From assembly GCA_014529385.2 (NCBI GenBank), contig CM043952.1, forward strand, positions 57,830,119 through 57,894,118: a DNA stretch of 64,000 nt. Reading direction: 5' to 3'. Both the position numbers and the translations under genes were made by a program. Each line of letters begins with the position of its first letter. Position 1 is the stretch's first letter. The notes beneath the pieces were generated by a model that saw nothing but the letters and a program-made list of their open reading frames with translations, was not told where the DNA came from and ran no database searches. Source of the stretch: Adiantum capillus-veneris. Taxonomy: Eukaryota; Streptophyta; Polypodiopsida; Polypodiales; Pteridaceae. Below are positions 55,360-64,000 of the stretch, piece by piece.

Positions 55360-55950
55360 GTCCCCAATGAAGAAGAGCAGACATAAGGGTAATCAGAGGA
55401 TCTCAAAAGCTTGTCCTTGATAATGCACATCGAATGCTCGGCAGGGTTTTGAACCTCAAATTAGAATAATTAAGTCCTGGATTCGGCCTGACAGATAGAC
55501 TTTGCATTGGAGTGCAACTTGGCCTAAAGAAGTTAATGGTTTAGCCATACAATTTTTACAAAATCCTTACAAAGTTGTCATTGGTTCACAAGATCAGAAA
55601 GCCAATCACTCAATTCTACAGATTGTAGAAGTTGTTTCTGAGAATCACAAATACTCCGAATTGACAGATTTGCTGGAGCAAGTGATGGATGGAGCTTTCT
55701 CTATCCATGATGATAAGAGTCAAGTTAAACGACATTGGGTTCTATTTTAATTTAGATCTGGCAGTAGACCTATAATGACAGAAACAGATGCTACAGCTCG
55801 GAGCGTGGATGTGAAAGACATAAAGTTCGACATCAATTATGATTTTCCTGAATCATGTGAAGACTATGTACATCGGATTGGACGAACAAGACAAGCTACT
55901 GCAAAGGCTATAGTCTATACTTTATTTACAACAACAAAACGACAGCAAAG
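55360..55950 (+). pseudogene. Captured DEAD-box RNA helicase fragment (DBP2/DDX5-like)
   Basis: In order: LVLDNAHRML (motif II, DEAD changed to DNAH, about 55405-55435). After a frame change, GFEPQIR and RPDR-stop-TLHWSATWPKEV (motif III SAT intact), AIQFLQNPYKVVIGSQD, ANHSILQIVEVVSE and LLEQVMDGA. A deletion of about 30 residues follows, then [33 protein letters not shown] (motif V, changed) and [19 protein letters not shown] (motif VI). This is the C-terminal half of a Dbp2-type helicase of host origin, without introns. It lies inside element C just upstream of its polypurine tract. It carries stops and a deletion and cannot be functional. Confidence 0.85.
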
Positions 55951-55997
55951 ACCACATTGCCATCAACGATCAGGTCATGTCGGGGACGACATGAACG

Positions 55998-56010
55998 CGG
56001 AAGGGGGGAA
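55998..56010 (+). other. Polypurine tract of element C
   Basis: CGGAAGGGGGGAA immediately before the 3' LTR. Confidence 0.8.
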
Positions 56011-56956
56011 TGGTGACCCTGCTAGGTCAACAACACAACATAACTCAAGTTTCGTACCAAAGTCTTATCTTTTGCGAGTTATGAAATGCTGCGGATTATG
56101 GCTATAAACGTCATTTGTAATGAGTAGTTATTCTAGTTTCAGAAGCCGGGGTGCAATGGCACTTCCAGATTGTAAATACAAATCCATTTGACCCTTTCAA
56201 CCCCATTTTTGGTTAAACCTAAGATAGCCTTAGTATATAAGGTACCTAGGTCATTTTGTAAAAAGACTTTTAATCATAATCAAAACTTAGCGCTGCCATC
56301 TATTGTGTGTGAGAGAGAAAGAGAGTGAGCGTGAGCTTCATCCTCTCGCTACGCCCGGCTCGCTCAACACATTGGAGATCCGACTGCACCATTTCTATAG
56401 GCTTGAGGAGAGCTACGCGACAACACCAAGCATTCCACGCGAGATGAAGCACACACGGTGACGCATCTACGAGCTATTTGTGGCCGTAAGTGTATCAAAC
56501 GGTGTCTGTTTTCTGCGTGGTAGTACTCTATAGAATCGTGTCGACATAAGCTACGCATAGGTACTCATAAATTTCAGTTTTGGGCACTTTCAAAATTTTG
56601 TTCTGTCATCATACGCGTTTTCCGCAGATGGGTTTAGAGTGTAGAAGCTTAGGGATGGTGTATCCTAGTGAGAGGATGGTGTTCCTTAAGTTTCGTATGA
56701 ATCTGGCATGATTAGGTGAGTTGCCTTTTTTATGTGTGTATGTGGCTAGGTGGTGTAGTTGAGAGCAGTGAGGGTCTTGATTGTGGTTTAGTTGGACTTT
56801 CTGAGTGTTGTATGTGTAAGATGGTCTCAGCCTGACAAGCTTAAGAGATTTCCTCCGTGTGCCTATCGTGTCATCTGTGTCCTTGATTGACATTATGTTG
56901 ATCTAGGTAGTGTTTGCATGCACTTCATGGGTGTGTGAGTCACTCCCCGTCCAACA
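56011..56956 (+). mobile_element. Element C 3' LTR (946 bp)
   Basis: TGGTGACCCTGCTAGGTCAA to CGTCCAACA, followed by CACTT (56957-56961), which matches the bases before the 5' LTR. The whole element is 45547-56956. Confidence 0.9.
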
Positions 56957-56961
56957 CACTT

Positions 56962-57203
56962 ACCCTATTGTAATAAATAGGCCCAACCTTTCATGGAAAA
57001 CTTAAGGACCTCTCTTCTTAAGCAAGCAGAAAGAAACCAATAGCTCTGATACCAATGTAATGGAAATGGGACAACTTAAGGACCTATCTTCTTAAGCAAG
57101 CAAAGAGAAACCAATAGCTCTGATACCAATGTAATGGAAATGGGACAACTTAAGGACCTATCTTCTTAAGCAATCAAAGAGAAACCAATAGCTCTGATAC
57201 CAA
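56962..57203 (-). repeat. Family A leader, part 2, with PBS junction triplicated
   Basis: After element C the family A leader resumes. A 74-bp unit (CTTAAGGACC...GCTCTGATACCA-ATGTAATGGAAATGGG) occurs three times in tandem. The tRNA-iMet PBS complement is at 57043-57054, 57117-57128 and 57191-57202. Each unit spans the PBS and the first bases of the LTR end. Confidence 0.9.
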
Positions 57204-58142
57204 TGTAATGGAAATTGCCTATGAACCTTGAGATAGCGGAATAAGGAGAATTATAGAGAGAATTTTTGTGAGATTACTTGGAGAACATAGAGGGTAGCAA
57301 CTTAACCATAATACTTAATTAACTTGCCATGAACAATAATTTTGCAAGAGAGAGATTCTAGAGAACTTAACAACAGTTGAGGATCGGATTTATGTGGAGC
57401 CGTGGTCCCCCCTCCAACAGGTTTTTGTATTATAGATTCTTCCATCAAGACAGACTTGGTACAATACAATCTTTGTGTTTCTTGTGACCTAGGTGATGCC
57501 ATGAAGATGAAGATCTTCATGCATCACGAGCATAATATAGACATTGTAAAAAGAACTAACCATCCCCAGCCTCACTCCCAAGGGCTCAAACACCTTCAAA
57601 GGTGGAGAGAGTTAGTGGGGAATGAGGGTAGGGAAGAGGAAGAAGAAACATTCATAGTAGTAAGAAATAGTTCCTCAATCATCACTCTTCCTGCTTAGCA
57701 TACATAATAGCATAGTAATAAAGATAGAGAAGATGGAAAGCTTAAGCATTGGATCATGTCTCTTGGTTGGATTTGCATTCCATAGCCAAGAGTGTTGGTG
57801 TAGGCTCTCAACTTCTCTACAAGCTTGGAGAAGGAGATGAAGCTCTTGCACTTTGGAACTCACATATTGAGACTGTGTGTATGTGTGTGGGAGAGTATAC
57901 CCCCCAAGCTAGCCCCCTCCTTGCTTTGGTGGACCCCCTCTTCTAGCACTATCTTGCACATGATTGGACCTCCTCAATTGGCCAATGACATGCTTAGTTC
58001 ATATCAAGCAACAAGGGTAGCCTTGGGACAAGTGTCCCCCTTTCCCTTTGAGAGAGAGGACTTGATAACTGCAAGAACAATTACTTAATTTAACTAAATT
58101 ATCATTGAACCCCTTGGGAGTCAAACAATATATAAGCTTTAA

Positions 58143-58430
58143 GGGTGAAAGCATGTTAACCTGTCGCGCTTTTTGTGCTAGTTAGCAGTTTCAAGTTAGC
58201 ATATCTTCAAAAAGTTGGGTGTCCGGTAAATTTTTTACAAATAATATCAAAATTTGTTGGAGGTTGTACATTTGGATTCCTTGTTTCAAGTGCTTTCTAT
58301 TGATATATCATATGTCATAGATCTTGGAGATGTAGCTCAAGTTATTGTACTAGTTAGCATATGTCAAAATTATGCTAGTTAGCATTGTCCGGGACATGAA
58401 AAAGCATGACAACTTAACATGCTTTCACCC
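58143..58430. mobile_element. TIR element H, copy 1
   Basis: Ends GGGTGAAAGCATGTTAA and its complement TTAACATGCTTTCACCC, flanked on both sides by TTAA. No coding capacity. Interrupts the LTR at CTTTA/GGCACACTATG, which is continuous in sister LTRs. Confidence 0.8.
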
Positions 58431-58497
58431 TTAAACACACTATGAGGGAAACATGAAGAAAAGCTTAACAAGTGTCCTAGATGCTTTCTTTGTACCA

Positions 58498-58792
58498 GGG
58501 CAAAAGCATGAAGTGGTGGTCATTATTTTTTACCTTCCAAATATTTTCAAGAAAAATGGTGACATGGTAAAATATTCTTAAAAAAGATTTAAAAATATCC
58601 AAATACTTTCAAGAAAAATGGTCACATGGTAAAATATTCTTAAAAGAGATTAAAAACTATCGGCGGAGAATACATGTGTACATTCCTCTCATCAAGAGCT
58701 TTCTCTATTTTAAACATTTAGTTGAGTGTACATATGTGTACAAGGTAGTGTCAAAGACACTACTTCTTGACCACGTTTACATGCTTTAACCC
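58498..58792. mobile_element. TIR element H, copy 2
   Basis: Ends GGGCAAAAGCATG and CATGCTTTAACCC, flanked by ACCA on both sides (58494-58497, 58793-58796). Sister LTRs read GTACCAAG without the insert. Internally a segment of about 65 bp (ATATTTTCAAGAAAAATGG...) is duplicated (58550-58660). TIRs and size match copy 1. Confidence 0.8.
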
Positions 58793-58995
58793 ACCAAGCT
58801 TTCCTTGTGTGAGGGTGTGTGTGTTCTCTCTCTAGCTCCTACAATGAGGGCTTGCACCCCCTTGAGTAGGAATCATGTTGACTTTTTGAACATCTTAACC
58901 CCTCAAGCGCCTTAGTCATGGATCACCTTAGCACGTTAGTCATTAAGCATTTCAAGAAACTTAGTCAGGAAGCACAACAAGCACCTTAGTCAACA

Positions 58996-59799
58996 AGCTT
59001 CAAAATCCTTTTTTGGGAAAAGAGTATCCATGCAAGAAGTGTGCGCTATAAGGGACGGGGGCACAGGGTAGGCAAGGAAGCCAGGAAGGTCTCTAGGTAG
59101 GCGGAGGTAGGTTTGCATGAAGCGGTGGCATCCAGAGGAGACCACACATAAGAAGCCTTGCTTGTAGACCCACTTGAATTATGAGGCCAATTTCATTGAG
59201 TGTTTCACGTCCACCACGACTAGCCCAAAAACAATTCGTGGGGTTTGAGTCCATCTCCAACAAAGTTTGATACCAAAATTGGTGAGCTAACTACATGGTA
59301 CTCTACACTTGTTTGTGTGAGGGATCCAAAAAGTTGGTTTATTAATTTAGCCATGTAGAGTAGATATAGACATGCACACCTACAGACAACCTAGTCTTGA
59401 AGGTTTAGGACTAGGAGCTATTGATGCCCAATTTGAGGGCTTAAGGGATCATTGGAGAGATCTCAAGAAATACTATCCTCTACACACAAGTGATGAAATC
59501 AGATTATGAGCTTACAAAGAATTAATTGAAGATGGAAATGATCGACTTCATAACATGGGTAGTGGTACATCCTCAAAGGGTTATATGTCCATCATTAAGA
59601 AGACTTTAAAAGCGATAAGTGTAGCCCTAGAATGCAATGCAGAAGAAATTTAATTAGTGATCATGATTAGCAAGAGATGGTGCTAATGAGATCTAGCATA
59701 AGGAAGTTGAAATGCCTAAAGATCTATGACCATTGGCTTTTATACCACATGTAAAGCTAGGTTGGATTCAACAATGTGGCACTATGTAACCACAATGAT

Positions 59800-59842
<43 letters not shown>

Positions 59843-60000
59843 ACTAAGAGGTTAACTAAATATAGAATAGACTAGATTATAGACAAACACAACTTGATTA
59901 TTAAAACAAAAAGTGATTACAAGGCTTATTATATAGGCATAGCATGTAATGGTTACACCTCTCTAAAGGTGAGTTGACTTTTCTTCAAAGAGCAAGATGT
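58996..60000 (-). mobile_element. Element E copy 2 (truncated)
   Basis: Homologous to 6230-7310: leader, a degraded PBS complement (GGCTTTTATACCACA, about 59735-59750), LTR start TGTAAAGC and a GA tract (59803-59839). The LTR is cut at GAGCAAGATG by T2. Confidence 0.7.
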
Positions 60001-60622
60001 TAATGATAGCCGTTTTTTGGCTCTCGATATTTATCATAGTAAACCACCTCACCCGGGTAAAATCACTTTAACAATATGGCTATCCTCACCTGTTTATATG
60101 TACATATGTGTTATGCGACCTAATATTCCATAGAAGAAACCTCAACTAGCTAGTCATCTAGTTAGGGGAGACAAACAAATATATAAATAAGTATCACAAC
60201 CATGTTTGTACATAATATTTCACCTTAATTTTGGTATAATTATAGTGTGTGTTTCATGTACAAATATTTTACAAATTTGTGTATATACCTATATTGAAGT
60301 GTGGGTTTTTATCAAGCTTACATACGTCAATTTTTACCATTTTACTCTACATAATAATTTGCTATTTTTTTCTTGTACATACATGTGTATATGTGTATAG
60401 AAATATTTTCAAATTATTATACCAAAATGGCTATAACTTAGCCTTGATGTAACTCCACCCCAACAAAAATCCGAAAAACTAGTTTTATTTGTGTGTATAT
60501 ATTTTCACTATTTTGATTTTTCCCTTCCTACAAATATTCTCTTTCACTCTCATAAATTAGAACACCAAAAATATTCATCTTTTTATGGTAGCTCAGAATG
60601 AGAGAGATTTATTTTTAATTTG

Positions 60623-60994
60623 ACCCCTTCCTATTTTTTCCACCAAATTATTTATATTTTGACATGTACATATATTTTTAGACCCTTCAATACTTGATTT
60701 TCTTAGTTGTATTATTCACTTATATCATGAGCTCAAAAATATCTTCAATTATAGACCCACAAAATATGGTCAAGGATATGTGGTTCACTCTTGGAGGCAT
60801 TCAAAAGAACCCCTTCCTATTTTTTCCACCAAATTATTTATATTTTGACATGTACATATATTTTTAGACCCTTCAATACTTGATTTTCTTAGTTGTATTA
60901 TTCACTTATATCATGAGCTCAAAAATATCTTCAATTATAGACCCACAAAATATGGTCAAGGATATGTGGTTCACTCTTGGAGGCATTCAAAAGA
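60623..60994. repeat. 186-bp tandem duplication in T2 LTR
   Basis: Two nearly identical copies of a unit starting ACCCCTTCCTATTTTTTCCA. Near identity implies a recent duplication. Confidence 0.9.
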
Positions 60995-61896
60995 ATCATC
61001 CAAAGAGGGACCCCACAAAGACTTAATTTGTGAGTGGAAGAAGACAATCGGTTTTACCGAACTTTTAAAGGCCACTTTCTCTCTGAATTTAAAAATGTGA
61101 TAAAAACAAGAATTGTATCAAGTGAGCTCAACTTGTGCCTCAAATTGCTTCATAGTTTTTTAAACTATGAGCTGCGGGATATAATTTAATTGGTGGACCC
61201 CAATTTGCCCATGCCATGCAGCCACACTTTCTCTTCCACTTTAGCATTTTCCTCTTTCACACACCCTTCTCCACTCATCATCCCCATCTCTCTCACCTCT
61301 CCTCTTTTCACCCTACTCACTTTCTCCTCAACCTTGAAAAATAAGAGAAACCATGGTGAACTCATGAATATTACACACACTTCCATTCCAAAATTGACCA
61401 TCTAGTCTCATTTTTTATCCTCCAAATTACCCATATCTATAAAAAGAACCACAAAATTCAGCCTCTTGTCTTGAAGAATAGCCCATGGTGATTGATTACT
61501 CATCTTCAATTACCTTGGTCCCAATGAAGGCCAAGAGTGGATAAAAAAATGCTGTCAAAGCTAGTGTACCATCAACAAGAGTCAAAATTGGCCCTACTCA
61601 AGACCTTTGAAGCATCAACATTATAAGAAATCCCTTACCTCTTAAGCATTTTTCTTTCTTATTTGTATCCTACATGGATACTCCCATTGTAGATATCCAA
61701 ATTTAAAATTAATAAAAATACTAACCCTAATAATCTACTAACACTAACCCAGTATGAAAAGTCTTATCACCTTCAGCTCTCTCCTCTCTCTTCTATTCAT
61801 CTATCTCCACTTGATAATTTGAGGCAAAGAATAGATAAAATGCTGAAAATATTACCCATCCATGGATAGAGGAGTAACCCTAGCCCTAAAAAATGC

Positions 61897-61904
61897 TATA
61901 AAAG
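61897..61904 (+). promoter_or_regulatory. TATA box, T2 LTR
   Basis: GCTATAAAAGGAGG, a strong plant-type TATA context in LTR sense. Confidence 0.55.
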
Positions 61905-62558
61905 GAGGGTGTAGCCAGCACAAAAAGGGGGGGAAGTCATAAGAAAGAGCACCATGAGATAGCTTTAGAAGCCAACTTAGCTCAATCTCTTGAGAAGGAG
62001 CTCTTGAGTGAAATATCATTAAATTATGCACATGCATGTGTTGTATTAAGGGTGTTAAGCAAGGAATTTCTATGCCATTGTAAGAGAGAGTGATCATTCA
62101 ATTGAGACTAGGAAGGCCATATTTCTCCTACAAGGGTAAGCCCAATATTTTGTGAATCAAGGAGGTGGATTTGGACTAAGCATGGCTACTTTGTCTTCCT
62201 TCCAATGTGAAGTCATCCACAACAATGATGTGTAAGTGCCTTGGTGTTTTATTTAAGTACTTGATAGCTTGTCTTCGGGTGTTGTTATCGATTTAGCCAT
62301 AAATCCCCCATGCTGTAAGAGAGCGACACGGTGGAGAGGACTCCCCTGGCCTTAAGATAGTGATTGGGGTGGCTTATCTTGTGATGTTTTGCAATGTGTT
62401 TTACTCAAGCTATGTTGAACAAATGATAATTTCACTTTGATTAGTCATGACTGATTTGTAAGCAAGTATTTAAAGCAACAAGCACTCCCCTCTCCCCTCT
62501 CTCTCTCTCTTACGTGTATATCCGTGTTTGCTTGATCATTATTGATATGTTTCAAGGA

Positions 62559-62561
<3 letters not shown>

Positions 62562-62636
<75 letters not shown>
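62562..62636. repeat. (CT)n microsatellite, about 75 bp
   Basis: Pure CT tract near the 3' part of the T2 LTR. The minus-strand frame over it (Arg-Glu repeats) is an artefact. Confidence 0.95.
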
Positions 62637-62638
<2 letters not shown>

Positions 62639-62816
62639 GCGTCCTAGTTCGCATCCAAAAATAGGGTGCCCCAAATTTGTGTTGGGTTAGGTTGCAGGTT
62701 TGTGTGTGTGTGTGTTTGTTGTTTTTTTTCAACCCCAACCCAATTGAGCATCACGGGAGCCTAGAAGGGTGCTTAGAGGCCACTTTTCTTGTTGCCCACC
62801 CTGGACTACCTCAAAT

Positions 62817-62835
62817 TGGTGCCCCCCCACTGAGG
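62817..62835 (+). other. Primer binding site of T2
   Basis: TGGTGCCCCCCCACTGAGG, like the T1 PBS with a C-run expansion; three bases after the LTR. Confidence 0.65.
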
Positions 62836-62851
62836 AACAACTTGTGTATCA

Positions 62852-63302
62852 TTAGGCAAAATTTGGACTCACAAAGGGGCCCTTTAAGGAGTTTGACTTT
62901 ACCTCTCTCTACCAAAACGGGCGCATGGATAATTTTTTTGCAAATAAACTCCAAAGTTGGCGGAGGTTTGACAGTTAGAATGTCCTCTTCAAGCTTATCT
63001 ACTACTGATATATAGCACGCCATGAGATTCCTCATATTTTAGAAGATTCTTTTTTTGATTCACTTAGATTCCGACAGAGTTGTCACATCATAGGTGAATC
63101 AAAAAAAGAATCTTCTAAAATATGAGGAATCTCATGGCGTGCTATATATCAGTAGATAGAGCTTGAAGAGGACATTCTAATTGTCAAACCTCCACCGAAT
63201 TTGGAGTTTATTTGCAAAAATTTATCCATGCGCCCGTTTTGGTATAGAGAGGTACAGTCAAACTCCTTAAAGGGTCCCTTTGTGAGTCCAAATTTTGCCT
63301 AA
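62852..63302. mobile_element. Foldback MITE G, copy 2
   Basis: Ends TTAGGCAAAATTTGGACTCA and its complement. The inner arms (63018-63063 and 63091-63138) are almost perfectly complementary around a loop of about 27 bp. It could give a long hairpin RNA. Inserted in the T2 leader just after the PBS. Confidence 0.85.
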
Positions 63303-64000
63303 TGGTTTTTATGTAAGATCAACCTTTAGAATAGTCAAGTAGTTTTCATGAATCATGGGAATTTTTATGACCCTTTCATTCCCATTGCAAGGCAAAAGGT
63401 ACACAAAATTATTAATACTAAGTTGCAATTTTAACGTGTAATTCGTAGAATTTTAGGTTCTCTTAAGTTAGCCAAAATAAACACTTCGGTAAATCCTTTT
63501 ATTTTGCCTCTCATTAAGTAGGATCTTAGTTTGCATGTATATATCTTTATTATATTTTAAGCATTACGTTATGTATAGAGCATGGATAATGGTCCAAAAA
63601 TTTTCCTTTCTTACTTCACACCACATATTAGGATAAATATTGCACTCAAAAGAGAGATACATTTTCAACAACATATGGTGTTTATTTTGGGGCTGAAAAA
63701 AAAGGAGAAATTCTTGCATCTTCACAACCTATCATTCTACCTCTCATCAACTACCACACTTTTTTTGATGTACATGTAGTCATTTTATTTTAAAATTAAG
63801 GAAGCCCAACAAAATAGTGTGTATGTTTGTTTTCTCTTTGTCAAAGTTTGTTACAAAAACCAAAAAACGATTATTTGTTCTAAGGAATGTGTGTGCAGTG
63901 AAAGCTCAATTATTAGAGATCTAGCCCTATTACTGATTGAGTTGCAAGAGCAGGTAGTAAAGCGTCTCCATCATAACAAGAGGGTGATGAAGTTAAGACG
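63303..64000 (+). other. T2 leader, continuing off the window
   Basis: Patchily homologous, in reverse, to the T1 leader 40400-40930 (GCAAGGCAAAAGGTACAC, ATATGGTGTTTATTTTGG, ATTCTTGCATC). No gag start is visible before the window ends. Confidence 0.55.

Larger units (their letters stand above)
57204..58995 (-). mobile_element. Family A LTR, 5' LTR of A3 (interrupted, truncated)
   Basis: Begins TGTAATGGAAATT on + and follows the family A LTR through the TATA region, GT tract (57875-57890, reduced) and minisatellite, to the point where element E starts (58996). It is interrupted by two TIR elements. The U3 end is missing. Confidence 0.8.
60002..62813 (+). mobile_element. T2 (Tat-like) 5' LTR
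   Basis: Begins TAATGATAGCCGTTTTTTGG, the plus-sense version of the T1 LTR start, and ends GGACTACCTCA before a T1-like PBS. It contains a TATAAAAG box (61897-61904), a 186-bp tandem duplication and a 75-bp CT tract (62562-62636). Similarity to T1 is clear at both ends and patchy in the middle. The rest of T2 lies beyond the window. Confidence 0.75.

Noticed and set aside
55502..56107. Functional host DEAD-box helicase gene
   Set aside because: The DEAD box is mutated, an internal segment is missing, stops are present, and it lies inside a retrotransposon with TSDs.
62445..62738. Arg-Glu repeat frame on the minus strand
   Set aside because: It is produced by the CT microsatellite at 62562-62636.
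1..64000. tRNA and rRNA genes
   Set aside because: None recognised by eye. Sequences that match tRNA 3' ends are retrotransposon primer binding sites.

Overview
This is a plant nuclear window built almost entirely of nested, decayed transposable elements. I see no intact host gene. Plant origin is indicated by Ty3/gypsy chromoviruses with chromodomains, a Tat-type gypsy element with two RNase H domains, a CACTA (En/Spm, TNP2-type) transposon and plant-style primer binding sites (TGGTATCAGAGC, TGGCGCCGTTGC). A Penelope-like reverse transcriptase with a hammerhead-type motif hints at a non-flowering land plant (fern, lycophyte or conifer), because Penelope-like elements are rare in angiosperms. 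That taxonomic guess is inference.

Layout. 1-1380: Penelope-like RT fragment, promoter-like TATA and decayed hammerhead motif. 1525-6200: family A copy A1, with two LTRs fused head-to-head, then PBS and broken gag. 6230-7427: element E copy 1. 7440-8064: gag-like remnant. 8100-15108: CACTA transposon region with a TNP2 transposase gene (minus), a divergent second gene (plus), a large GA array and a right terminus. 15254-23352: family A copy A2, a foldback structure LTR(-)/LTR(+)-PBS-gag> <gag-PBS-LTR(-).

21795-58995: a minus-strand family A chromovirus (A3) whose body is split by insertions. Its integrase is interrupted by a Tat-like element T1 (24695-43891). T1's own LTR is interrupted by element B (25028-33981, TSD TAATA). 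A3's leader is interrupted by element C (45547-56956, TSD CACTT). Its right LTR carries two small TIR elements (58143-58430, 58498-58792). 58996-60000: element E copy 2, cut by a second Tat-like element T2 (plus) that runs off the window end.

How the parts relate. A3 is the oldest backbone. T1, B, C and the MITEs are successively younger, as judged from which element interrupts which. The coding parts are retroelement gag, protease, RT, RNase H and integrase fragments, nearly all with stops, frameshifts or deletions. Most notable are the palindrome array in the leader of element C, a captured DEAD-box RNA helicase fragment just before C's 3' LTR, the hammerhead-like motif beside the Penelope RT, and the family A foldback architecture that occurs twice with the same junction.
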